Source: Omphiscola glabra (lineage: Eukaryota; Mollusca; Gastropoda; Lymnaeidae). From it: a stretch of 64,000 bases of DNA. Positions 1 through 11,700 of this stretch are shown here, one piece after another; positions within the stretch are counted from its first letter, which is position 1, and every line of letters begins with the position of its first letter. The translations under genes were made by a program, and so were the position numbers. The DNA lies in contig OZ024811.1 of NCBI GenBank assembly GCA_964017045.1, positions 9,263,674-9,327,673 on the forward strand, written 5' to 3'. Under the pieces are notes generated by a model. It ran no database searches. It was not told the DNA's origin and saw nothing but the letters and a program-made list of their open reading frames with translations.

Positions 1-100
1 ATAGAGTGTCAGCATGTTTGACTATCCACATATTCTTTTTTCTTTGATATGTCAGAAAAATTATCGGCCGGCACCGGGCGACAGTAAAGCTAGCTCCACC

Positions 101-1283
101 ACAGACGCCTCACATAGTAACAGGACGGCTCTACAACCACTAATCAATACACACAGACGCCTCAGAAAGTAACAGGACGGCTCTACAACCACTAATCAAT
201 ACACACAGAAGCCTCAGAAAGTAACGGGACGGCTCTACAACCACTAATCAATACACACAGACGCCTCAGAAACTAACAGGACGGCTCTACAACCACTAAT
301 CAATACACACAGACGCCTCATTAAGTAACCTGACGGCTCTACAACCACTAATCAATACACACAGACGCCTCAGAAAGTAACGGGACGGCTCTACAACCAC
401 TAATCAATAAACACAGACGCCTCATAGAGTAACAGGACGGCTCTACAACCACTAATCAATACACACAGACGCCTCATTAAGTAACCTGACGGCTCTACAA
501 CCACTAATCAATACACACAAACGCCTCATTAAGTAACCTGACGGCTCTACAACCACTAATCAATACACACAGACGCCTCAGAAAGTAACAGGACGGCTCT
601 ACAACCACTAATCAATACACACAGACGCCTAATAGAGTAACAGGACGGCTCTACAACCACTAATCAATACACACAGACGCCTTAGAAAGTAACGGGACGG
701 CTCTACAACCACTAATCAATACACACAGACGCCTCAGAAAGTAACAGGACGGCTCTACAACCACTAATCAATACACGCAGAAGCCTCAGAAAGTAACGGG
801 ACGGCTCTACAACCACTAATCAATACACACAGACGCCTCAGAAAGTAACAGGACGGCTCTACAACCACTAATCAATACACACAGACGCCTCATTAAGTAA
901 CCTGACGGCTCTACAACCACTAATCAATACACACAGACGCCTCAGAAAGTAACAGGACGGCTCTACAACCACTAATCAATACACACAGACGCCTCATAGA
1001 GTAACAGGACGGCTCTACAACCACTAATCAATACACACAGACGCCTCAGAAAGTAACGGGACGGCTCTACAACCACTAATCAATACACACAGACGCCTCA
1101 TAGAGTAACAGGACGGCTCTACAACCACTAATCAATACACACAGACGCCTCATTAAGTAACCTGACGGCTCTACAACCACTAATCAATACACACAAACGC
1201 CTCATTAAGTAACGTGACGGCTCTACAACCACTAATCAATACACACAGACGCCTCAGAAAGTAACGGGACGGCTCTACAACCA
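101..1283. repeat. 52-bp satellite/minisatellite array, about 23 copies
   Basis: About 23 head-to-tail copies of a 52-bp unit that begins gacgcctcagaaagtaac and includes ctacaaccactaatcaatac. Most of the unit is nearly invariant. An 8-14 base segment after gacgcct alternates between a few versions (cagaaagtaacagg, cagaaagtaacggg, cattaagtaacctg, catagagtaacagg). The unit is not a multiple of three and no open frame runs through it, so it is a non-coding tandem array. Confidence 0.95.
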
Positions 1284-2444
1284 ACATCCACAAACAGATG
1301 CATATAAGGCTTTATTCGTCATGATAAATTTAAAAAATCTTTTAAAAATGCACTAGCCTTTTAGCGTATTACACTGCTCATTTATAGCGTATTATATTGC
1401 TCACTTATAGCGCATTACATCGCTCAGAGGCATTGAATAAACATTCGCACCCCTGAACTTTTTCAATCACTCAATAATATTGTGCCGTGAATTCGGCTAC
1501 ATTCAGTGGTTCGAATTTTCTTATGTGATCTGTGTTTATCTATTGTATCCATTATTCTAAATCAAATTCCGTTTTTAGTGATAATACTCTACGCTGCGCG
1601 AGATTACTTAAACATTTCATGTCATTAATTATAACTAACTCGGTTTATAATAAAATTTATAGGCCTACAAATCCCACTGTATTATCAATGGGCTTTATTA
1701 TTTTTTTGTAATGATAAATTTAGGTTTAGTTTAAGCTTTGTAGATTAGTAACTAATAAACTAATTTTGCTTGACTTGCTTTGTAGATTATTAACAGATAA
1801 ACTAATTTTCTTGACTTGTTTAAGATAATTTTGTTAAATTTAAAATTTCTGTTATATGTACACTCATCCACAATTGTAACAATCCCGCATACGTTTGTTA
1901 GTGGTTATAAGTACGCTTCTAATGATGATTGCAGAGATCCCCTTGCTATTCTTATAGTCTTAATAATATTCTTTCAATAGAATTACTAACTGGAGTTTTC
2001 CAGCTTTGAATCATGACTTGTTTAACGAATATTTTGCCAATCGTCTTCTTTCAGAAGAAGAATTTTAGGTAACAACAATGCCTGGCCTGTGATGGAACAG
2101 AATCAATCTCAAATGTATCACTGTAAAATAGTCTCCACCCAATATTTCGATTCAACTGTAACTTTTCGTAAAGAGGGATATTACTAAGGTCAATCCCTTT
2201 GTTAGTCAATAAATTAAGAGTATTCTAACACCATTTTCTGCGTGGAAGGATGGGCTTGAGCGCCACAGGGATGGAGAGATGGGCAATACCCTATTAAAGC
2301 ATATCCAACCCTTACCTCAGATTTGGTTTCAAGTATCTTAGACTCATCTAGAGCAGGAAGACCACAATAAAATTGATGTTTGTGTTCAACTGATGGTCAG
2401 ATATGCTAAACATTTCCTCTGCCAGTTTGTATGATTAGTGCTAT
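1284..2444. other. AT-rich non-coding stretch
   Basis: No open frame with recognisable content, no RNA gene and no clear repeat. There are small local repeats only, such as the two tatagcg(c/t)attac segments near 1375-1415. Confidence 0.5.
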
Positions 2445-2644
2445 NNNNNNNNNNNNNNNNNNNNNNNNNNNNNNNNNNNNNNNNNNNNNNNNNNNNNNNN
2501 NNNNNNNNNNNNNNNNNNNNNNNNNNNNNNNNNNNNNNNNNNNNNNNNNNNNNNNNNNNNNNNNNNNNNNNNNNNNNNNNNNNNNNNNNNNNNNNNNNNN
2601 NNNNNNNNNNNNNNNNNNNNNNNNNNNNNNNNNNNNNNNNNNNN
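2445..2644. other. Assembly gap of 200 N
   Basis: Exactly 200 N characters, a round number typical of a scaffold gap of estimated or unknown size. Frames drawn across it are not genes. Confidence 0.98.
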
Positions 2645-4247
2645 TATGACCAAAACGCAATAATTATAAATCGCCATGATAAATAATGTATTACTTCCAA
2701 ACTTACGCAATATTTTGTATCAAGAAAAAGTGTTATTTCTTTTAACATAGAAAAAAGCAGGGGCACAAAATAATTTAAACAGTAGGTCAAAGTATAGTTT
2801 CAATTAAAGACTTGATGTTTTTTTAATTTATTTTTTAAATTAGGCCCGTGCTTTCAAGAGTGGTTTTATGGAAAGTATATACATGTACACGGACAGATAA
2901 CGCCCTGTTTTTCTATAAATGTATTTTATAAAAATACTATTATTTAGTCTTGGGGTCTTGAAAATATCCTAACTAATTATTTTACTCCTAGCTACCGTCT
3001 GACGCCAGATGTTTTTTTTTAATTACCGTGTATTTCGCTTACATATTGAATGTTTAAAATATTGTTAAATATATCACTGATAAGGATTTGTTATTGGGTG
3101 CGTGTTTGCGTATGGAGATTTAATTATGTAGCTGTTGTTATGTGCTTTGTATTTGTGACGTATTTGGATATACAGTAAAAGTAAGATATTTTTTGAATGG
3201 GAAAACAAAGGAAATATTGGTAGTTTTGAAGAACTGCGTTCAAGCTGTGTGAAGGAAATAGTAAAAAATGGTATGCGGAAGTTTGAATCAAAAGACGGAC
3301 GATAAGATAAGAACGCTTCGGGTAAATACGAAAAGAAATAGAAAGAAGTTAAAAAACGCAAGTGATCGCCATTGTTGTAGCCGGAAGTTCGATTTTCCAT
3401 GAATATCTTCATTGATAAATTATTCCGGGAATTCCTTGTCTTGGCTTGGCAGTATATTGTATGTTATAACAAGAATTTCGTTAATCTTGTATTTAATAAT
3501 AATTTACTCTGTGTAAGCTCTTAAATATATGTGATATAGGTTTTGTCATCGTTGACCAAAATATTGGGCGTCTTTTAAAAGATTAATAAAGAAATCAATA
3601 GTACTGCGGGTTGAATTAAGAAGTATTGTCTCTAAATAAAAATATCAATTAAATTTTACAATACAACTCATTGACATGAGTAAATAGTTCTTCGCTAGGA
3701 GAACGTAGTGTAAAACTGTGTTCTACAAATATAAGAGCTTGGTGGCCATGTAAGTTGTAACATTGCAAGTGTGATTTCGTTTTATTATACATAACATACA
3801 GCCTACGCTATTTTATTAAAACATGCCAGCAGTCAAATCAATTATAAAATTGTGTACCTTAAGTTGAACATATTGCTAATTTGTTATTTTAGTGTGACAT
3901 ATAATTGTTGTGATTACCTTTAGTAAATTGACATATAATGTGCACATACATAATCGATGGAACAAAAAATCAATATGAAATTAGTATGGAATCCATTCTC
4001 AAAATTGTATCTAATTTTCCACTATACCTAACTCGATACATTTATTTTAATGTTTAATTTTGTGATTTTAAGACATAAAACGTTTTATCTCCGTTAGCGA
4101 TTTAATTTTTAAATTACGTTAATTTAAATTATTTATGTTAACATTACTTTTTAAGACATGGACATCAGTAATACTTTAAGAGTATGTTAACGAAGCAACC
4201 ATGATATCTGGTTCTCCTTTTAAAGATAAGGACAAATATCAGGAACA
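2645..4247. other. AT-rich non-coding stretch upstream of the first peptidase-like gene
   Basis: Nothing recognisable. A minus-strand frame at 3074-3412 lacks recognisable motifs and low-complexity control, and is probably chance. The promoter of the gene starting at 4248 should lie here, but I see no confident TATA box. Confidence 0.4.
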
Positions 4248-7200
4248 ATGGATTTCAACATGACATCCGTCTGTGCAGGCGATTCAACACAGCTGTTACG
4301 TCATAGCACCAACAATCTATGGGGTAAGTACATAGAATTTACTCCTTCTCATGTCTACACTAGGTTTGACATTTTAGTTTGTATGCCTGAGATAGTTGTA
4401 GTTATTATTATTTTTGAAACTCGAAGATATCGCTTTACCCCAACCCCCACCAAAACAAAAATTTTAAAAATTGAACTGTTATTTATACTTTTACTAAGTT
4501 GTCTAAATTATAAATGCATCCAGCCTAACCTCCCCTTCCCACCAGCCCCGCCCTTCACAGACACATACTATTTCCTTAACCATATATTTCCTATCATGGA
4601 CACCATCGCATTACACCAACACTACACTTGTCTCCAAAACTTTAAAATCGTTCCCTACCCTTGCACAAACCATTGCTATCACTTCCATCCATATTCTCCC
4701 TACTCACATTCTGCTAGCACAACATTTGGCAACATATGCTGCAAATATTCACATCATAATATTGAAATTAGCAAGAAAAAAAACCAAACATATTTGAGAA
4801 CATAAACATTTTGAAATTAACAAACAAAAACTATTGTTGATCTCAGATCAGATAAATAATAAAGATAATCCAATTGTCACCTTACAAGTCTGTTTAACAT
4901 TGTTTATGACTAAACTTTAAAACATTTTTACTCATCTTTAAATAAAATTAGTTAAACAAAATAATATGATCAATGAAAATACAATATTTTTAAAATGTAT
5001 TTATTTTTGCAACTATCAATATTTTGTATAGCACAAATCGACTGGAGGACATTTAACAACCAAGATAGTGAAGAGGCAGATGACAGGCGGGATAGAGAAG
5101 GCAGAGATTACAACCAAGATAGTGAAGAGGCAGATGACAGGCGGGATAGAGAAGGCAGAGATTACAACAGAGATAGTGGAGAGGCAGATGACAGGCGGGA
5201 TAGAGAAGGCAGAGATTACAACCAAGATAGTGAAGAGGCAGATGGCAGGCGGGATACAGAAGGCAGAGATTACAACCAAGATAGTGAAGAGGCAGATGAC
5301 AGGCGGAATAGAGAAGGCAGAGATTACAACCAAGATAGTGAAGAGGCAGATGGCAGGCGGGATAGAGAAGGCAGAGATTACAACGAAGATAGTGAAGAGG
5401 CAGATGACAGACGGGATAGAGAAGGCAGAGATTACAACCAAGATAGTGAAGAGGCAGATGACAGGCGGGATAGAGAAGGCAGAGATTACAACCAAGATAG
5501 TGAAGAGGCAGATGACAGGCGGGATAGAGAAGGCAGAGATTACAACCAAGATAGTGAAGAGGCAGATGACAGGCGGGATAGAGAAGGCAGAGATTACAAC
5601 AAAGATAGTGAAGAGGCAGATGACAGGCGGGATAGAGAAGGCAGAGATTACAACCAAGATAGTGAAGAGGCCTATGACAGGCGGGATAGAGAAGGCAGAG
5701 ATTACAACCAAGATAGTGAAGAGGCAGATGACAGGCGGGATAGAGAAGGTAGAGATTACAACCAAGATAGCCATATTTAATATATACACTAATTGTAATC
5801 GGTTAAAGGCACCAGTTACTATTATTTTTATTTTTGTTTTAAAAATTTTTTCCTTTTTATATTCCTACACATTTTCCTTGGGGGAACTCTTCACCTGCTC
5901 CGGGGTACCCCCCCCCCCCCACACACACACACCGAAGAAGTGCCTGAAAGTAACACTGGTAACGATAAAGTCACAATGTCAGTAGATCTAGAAAGAACTT
6001 TTCGTAATTCAAAAATGGCATATTTATAGTTTACGTAATAGAATTGCTCCCTGGCTGATTTCAAGATCAATGAAAAGTAAATCTTTAGAAGCGTGAACAA
6101 ACTTTTCAATGAGTTAACTCACTCATGACATGGGGTCTGAGGTTGTTGATGCGCAGTTAATAACATGGTTCAACGTTCACAGAGAGTTGATGAAATTAAG
6201 GGAAATAACTTTTACCAAGCATTTTTTTTAAAAAGTGTTTTGGTTGATCTAGTGATATTCTCTAAACATATCAGTGTATTAGAATTTAAATGTACTGCTA
6301 GAATTCATCATACAGAGAAAATTATCTTTTTAAAAATATTCTTTAAGAATTACAATATTTTAACTATATGATATTTTAAATTTGGTTAGCAAAAGGTTGG
6401 CTAAATTGTTTTTCGTTATATTCAACTTGTCAGGTACACACGAAGTTCAGGTATCAGAAGGAGGAGAAGCAGATCTACATGAACACTACAACACCTGTAA
6501 GAAAAATCCAGGTCACACTCACTTTGTACCCATCAACAATTTTAACATCAATCACCTACCCAAAGGGTACCATGACGACGATATAGTAGATTTCATTAAA
6601 GTTACAGCTGACCTGACCGTCAGGGTCAATGTTCAAATAACTAGTACACAACGACCACAATTTTGGCCTGAAACCAATTTCCCTTACCACTTTTACAACT
6701 TGACAGAAACTGGCGTCATGAGGCTAGGTACTGAAATGGTGATTTGGGTCAATAAGCACACAGAGAAAGACATCGAGAAATATGGCATGACAACGTGTAC
6801 ATGTCAGAAATGTAAACACTCAGACACACCCAGCAAAGAGTGGGGAGAAATAAGTATTTACACGGCCACACACGTGGTTTTCGATGACCTTGAGGCGAGA
6901 CACACCACGTGTAGATTGTTCTATGACAGACAAGAATGTCCACTGGTCAGTCTTGGTGGCTGGAATGTTGTGAGGGCAAGCATTATAGAAGACAGGTGTG
7001 AGCTCATATGTGTGGCATGTGACGTAGATTTACTGGACAAATTGGAAGCTATTTGGAGAAAGTGGTGTGTTGTTTGCTCAACAGTATACAACAAATACAA
7101 AAGTTCTAAAGATGAATACAAATTGACATTCATTGTATCACATCCACATGGATGTTCTAAGGCGGTCTCTGTAGGACAATGGATAAAGAGGACCGTGATT

Positions 7201-7395
7201 CTGGGTGATAGAACAATGTACACTTACACAACATGTACATGCCCAGGCAGTAGTGGGGCTTATGTCCATTCACTGGGGTTTTATAACAACGGCTGGATTT
7301 ACGAAGCTCGGCATGTACACTCTGGGGTCAGCAAAGACGGACAAAACTTTTGTGGGATTGGGCAGGATTGGGAGTTGTTTAGAGGACAAATATAA
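4248..7395 (+). CDS. PA-clan serine peptidase-like protein, copy 1 (three inferred exons)
   Basis: Inferred exons 4248-4323, 5032-5748 and 6434-7395 give 584 residues. Seen: exon 1 starts MDFNMTSVCAG after an in-frame stop and ends at a canonical GTAAGT donor. Exon 2 is a 54-bp tandem repeat coding an 18-residue Asp/Glu/Arg-rich unit. Exon 3 opens after an acceptor (ttgtcag) and codes the catalytic-type domain. Both introns are phase 1 and all joins keep frame. Triad candidates are His at 6871-6873 (TATHVVFDD), Asp at 7021-7023 (CDVDLLD) and Ser at 7252-7254 (CPGSSGAYV). TCTCQKC precedes the His and SHPHGC precedes the Ser. Known of the fold: TAAH, D-x-x-L and GxSG mark chymotrypsin-like enzymes. 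Substrate unknown. No signal peptide is seen. An alternative start at 4995 would give a hydrophobic N-terminus (MYLFLQLSIFCIA), but the exon-1 model fits better by phase. A polyadenylation signal AATAAA lies at 7787. Confidence 0.65.
5058..5759 (+). repeat. 54-bp coding minisatellite, 13 copies
   Basis: Thirteen exact-length 54-bp units, beginning aaccaagatagtgaagaggc, inside inferred exon 2 of copy 1. In the frame joined to the peptidase exon each unit reads as 18 residues around DSEEADDRRDREGRDYN. The other frames are also open, because the unit has no stop in several frames. Substitutions between units are few and mostly change one residue. The last unit differs by a C-to-T change that creates the only GT in a donor-like setting (see findings). 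Confidence 0.9.
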
Positions 7396-8779
7396 AAACT
7401 AGTGTTTTTCTCAAAGACTTACACAGGCAGATGATAACTGCTGTGATAATCAGATAACGTAGCTATACTTTTTTCAGTGTAAATAGCTTTTTTATGTTAT
7501 GCATGTGTGGGTTTATGTCAGGCATCTCTGTCTGGTGAATGGAAAGGACGTTATTAGCATCCAAAATTTGATTAGCGATGGAACAGTAGAATGATCGTAG
7601 AAGTATACGATTTGGATGAAGTGAGTACAAGACAAGGAATTCGTGTGGTCATGTTTTTTTTTTGGATTAGTAAAGGGTTTTTGGCGATAACCGTTGTTCT
7701 GGATCCCACTCGATTAAAGAACTGTTGTAGAAAACCTTTTAAAGCTTTATGTTATTTTTACTTGGAAGAAAACACATTGTGTAGAAAATAAACTTTCTGT
7801 TATTTTTGTAGAGACTGGGAAGCGAGTTTCCTTGTGGTCGGACTAATCTTAGTGAGTCGACAGTAAGATATAAGGTTGATTTTAATGTGCATGACTGATC
7901 TATCGTACGACAAACCTGTGCATGAACCTGCGTTGTAAGACTGATTTATGTCTATATCCGGCAGCTATAGGAATGAGAGGAGACTCTTCGACAAATTACC
8001 GTCACAAGCACCACAATGAGCACCATCAAAATGTCACGACATAAGATGGCGGATGGATTATTTTCATTTGAATATTTTAAACATATTTTTTCTGTAAATT
8101 AGCCCTGGTTTAAAATTAATTTTACAAGAATGAATTTCTTTTTTTTTAAATTATGTTGTCAACCCTACCGAAACTTTTCAATCTGTATTTTTGTCTTCAA
8201 ATAATTAAATCTTACTAATATTGGTATGGTTACATTTCATTTCTTTCTTTTTTTATGAATCAATTTCTTGGTGAGCGGTAAATAATAGAATGAATATGAA
8301 AAAGTAAATTTATTGCATCCAATTAGTTGCTATGTTTCAGTGTATGCTTGATATATTTACCTTTTCCATCTCATGTGGTAAATATCACACTTCCAATAGA
8401 GAATAAACCCATATATATTTAACTTTCTTTTTTAACAAGGAAATTTGGTGTAATTTTTAGTAAAATTCTGCAATGACTTTTGGCTTGATCCAGTGTTTCC
8501 CAACCAAGGGCTGTGATTTGAATTTTCAGGGGATTTGAGAAAAGGGGATTACATAAAAGGAGATTTTAGCTTTTAAGTTACGAGATCAATATCTATATAT
8601 TTTTTAAACATTTCTTCATTAACATTTTCATTTAATTAATAGGGTACATATTAATTTTGCAGCTCGTACAGTGCACTTGTAAACAAATAAATAATATAGA
8701 AGCGCATTTTCAAATTTTAAAATACATAGGTACTTTTAGAGCATGCGCGAGACGTAGTGAAAAATGTGTAGGTAGTACG
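7396..8779. other. 3' flank of copy 1 and non-coding sequence
   Basis: Holds the likely 3' UTR of copy 1, with an AATAAA at 7787-7792 about 390 bases after the stop. The rest is AT-rich with no recognisable gene. The 66-codon frame at 7591-7791 has no features of a real protein. Confidence 0.45.
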
Positions 8780-9190
8780 AGGCTAGACAAAATAATTTTT
8801 AAGATTTGCAAGGCTAGTCAAATAATGTGTAAGGCTAGAGAGGCTAGTCGAAAAATTAGCAAGGTTTGCAAGGCTAGTCAAATAATTTGTATGGCTAGCG
8901 AGGCTAGTCAAATAATTCGTAAGGTTTGCAAGGCTAGTCAAATAATTTGTAGGGCTAGCGAGGCTATATAAATAATTTGTAGGGCTAACGAGGCTAGTCA
9001 AATAATTTGTAGTGCTAGCGACGCTAGTCAAATAATTTGTAGTGCTAGCGAGGCTAGTCAACTAATGCGCAGGTCTAGCGAGGCTAGTCAAATAATTCTT
9101 AAGGTTTTCAAGGCTAGTCAAATAATGTGTAAGGTTTGCAAGGCTTGTCAAATAATTCGTAAGGTTTGCAAGGCTAGTCCAATAATTCGT
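8780..9190. repeat. 30-bp minisatellite, about 13-14 copies
   Basis: Tandem units near 30 bp, alternating aggctagtcaaataattcgt and a variable part (aaggtttgc or agggctagcg). Both strands are open over part of it only because the unit is a multiple of three and stop-poor. No start, splice or conserved context supports coding. Confidence 0.9.
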
Positions 9191-9312
9191 TGTGGATACC
9201 AGCCGTAGAAAAGTTTAGCAAGCACTAATCAAGAGATCGGGCTTAGTTTATCTGTTTAAAGAGACCTTATGAAAGAGTTAACGTGCATAACTGTAGGTAA
9301 AGGTTATGTGGT

Positions 9313-9314
<2 letters not shown>

Positions 9315-9366
<52 letters not shown>
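9315..9366. repeat. (TA)n microsatellite
   Basis: Uninterrupted TA dinucleotide run of about 50 bases. Confidence 0.97.
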
Positions 9367-9367
<1 letters not shown>

Positions 9368-10245
9368 CGGATAAAATTACATGTACTAATCTTAAATGAT
9401 TCCTTACAGGTGGATGATACTTCGATAAAATATTTTAAAAATATTTTAGTTGCAGATTCCTCTTACCTTTCGCTGATAAAATATAACCTTACGTTACTTT
9501 CATTACTCACTAATTAAATATTTTCGGTTTGAAAAATAAATAAATAAAAATGAAAGTCAAACGGATAGTAATTTCTTTACAAAAATGTGAATTGTCCGGT
9601 AAAAAATTTAATAATTTGATCTGCATAAAAGTATAACCAATAACACAGTTGAACAAACATTGACATATAGTTTATTGTGTTATTTTTAACTGGAGCAGAG
9701 TTCAATGGCTTAATAAAAGTTAATTATGAAGAGCTCTCTTCTATTCCATTTGGGCCCTTGAATGCATGTGTAATCTATATTTTCTCATTGTTTCCCATTA
9801 TTTTCCTGCATCACTATAGATACCAACTGGTTTTCAACTAGACTGCCATGTCATCCTGGGTTTCCCAATCATACTGCAAGGCAAATTTTGGTACATTTCC
9901 AAATGTCTCTGTCTTGTAGTTCAACTCATTACATGTGTTTAAACTATATCTGATTAGAAAGATCATTAAATGTCTTAAATATTTAGTTCGTCGTGACAAT
10001 ATGTCGAATAATAGAATGGTACAAACTAATCATAAAAACATTTAAATCTTGCTTAAATACCCAGATAATATGTTAACAGTTGTGAGCAAAAGAGATACAC
10101 TTTTTTAAAGAAATGCAAGAGGAAAGCTATTTTATACTTTTCCGTAGACTAACGTCGAAGATTCTTATACTTCTGGTATTTTCCCAGTAAACTTTGCGTA
10201 TAGCAAATTCAAAACTATTTTATACTTGACAGCAATGCACCTTAA

Positions 10246-10301
10246 TGTTGACGACAGTCGCCCTCATAACTTTCTTACAGTACAGACTTAGCCGTTCAAA
10301 A
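10246..10301 (-). repeat. 56-bp dispersed segment, first copy
   Basis: Matches 11638-11693 with four visible differences. Each begins tgttgacgacagtc and contains ccctcataactttcttaca. It probably derives from the same retroelement tail as the second copy. Confidence 0.6.
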
Positions 10302-11554
10302 GGGGTTTACATCTCTAATATTGTTTCGTACAGCAGGTCCATGTGATTATAGCCATTGATATGACGTGTCGACTAAGCAAAGAATTATGAGCAATGCGCA
10401 GTTTTGTGTTGGATGGTCTGTCAAGCCACTGAATCCTGTTCTGTTCAATTTACGTTGCTGTTTAGAGCACTTGTCAATCCCTCACTTCCGTAAAGAATTG
10501 CCCTTATCTTAAATTCCAACTTTTTTTCTTAAATTGCATATGCATTCAATTTGATCAAAGCTGATGCCTTTTTTTTAAGATCATGTCGTTCTCCGTGGAG
10601 TTCGAGCAGATAGTAGATCAAGATTATTGGAATGTTGTCAAAAACTTCTTGGTAGTACCCGTGAATAGCTAAGTCTGTTTCTTGCGCCTTGACAGCTTAT
10701 GTTTAATGAAATATCATTGAGGGGGCTGGCTACAAAGATGCTTACTCAATTTACTGTGAATTTTATTGAGGCTTTATTGTCGGTGTAGTATTTTTCACAT
10801 ATGAGAACATGAGAGAATGTCTTTCTTGTCATTGAGTCAGGCGATGTTAAAGACCGTGCCGTTACACCTGGTTGGGATTATTACCTATTGCTTGTAACCT
10901 GGAAAGAATTCAGCATAAACAAGGAGAATTAGATGACAAAGATTTCTTCACTTTGCTGCTGACTGACAAAGGTTTCCAATGTTGTGCCGTTAAAGTTAAA
11001 GTATACTGTATGAAGTTTGTCGACTGACGCAATCTTACCATACAGCCAAGGGGGGTTGGGGCAGCAAGTTTCTGCAAGAATCTTTAATAAAATATATTTT
11101 CTTCCTAACCAATGCAATCGCTTGTGTCAGGCCGATGAAAAAATGATCTTGTACGGCGATCTCGGTATGTCTAGGCTGTCTGCTTGTCTTATATTAAAGT
11201 AATACGTCTTGAATAAGTTATGGTAATCAAAGTAACATAATTATAAATCATTTTTTTTATTAGAGTGGCCCCATTAGAGAAAGTGCGAAAAACAGAGAAA
11301 AAATCATAGATGTTTCACTCGTAAAATCCAGTGAAGTCAGTGAAGTTAGAGACTCACAGATCTAATATGATTAATTTAACAAAAGTCTCAGCTCGATAGG
11401 TTTATGGCAAGTGGGTTAATTAGCCGTCCAGCCAGCAATTAATAAAAGTTAAGTTAATATAAACGATTAAAAATTGGATTTTATATTTTAACATGTATTG
11501 TAAATGTAGTGATTTTAAAAGACAATTATTTCCAAGTATTTCTTATTGATCCAC

Positions 11555-11700
11555 TCAGCGTACGAGGTCTTTCCATTGAGCTCTCTCCTCAGTTGTTATG
11601 CTCAACACAATTTTAATACAATCTGACCATTTGAATCTGTTGACGACAGTCTCCCTCATAACTTTCTTACAATACAGGCTTAGCTGTTCAAAACAATGAA
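11555..11700 (-). mobile_element. Possible LINE C-terminal fragment
   Basis: Read on the minus strand, the segment codes a short stretch including RETVVNRFKWSDCIK and EERAQWKDLVR. This resembles the tail of a non-LTR retrotransposon polyprotein with its conserved tryptophan-rich end. It contains the second copy of the 56-bp segment also found at 10246. It is short and degraded; the family is not assigned. Confidence 0.35.

Noticed and set aside
101..1283. CRISPR-like array
   Set aside because: Units are directly adjacent with no unique spacers, and the context is eukaryotic; it is a satellite.
5016..5985. Alternative frames over the 54-bp repeat (257 codons minus, 305 codons plus)
   Set aside because: The plus frame starting at 5068 does not join the domain in phase at any visible donor, and the minus frame has no gene context. 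The Asp/Glu/Arg frame has matching phase-1 splice sites on both sides.
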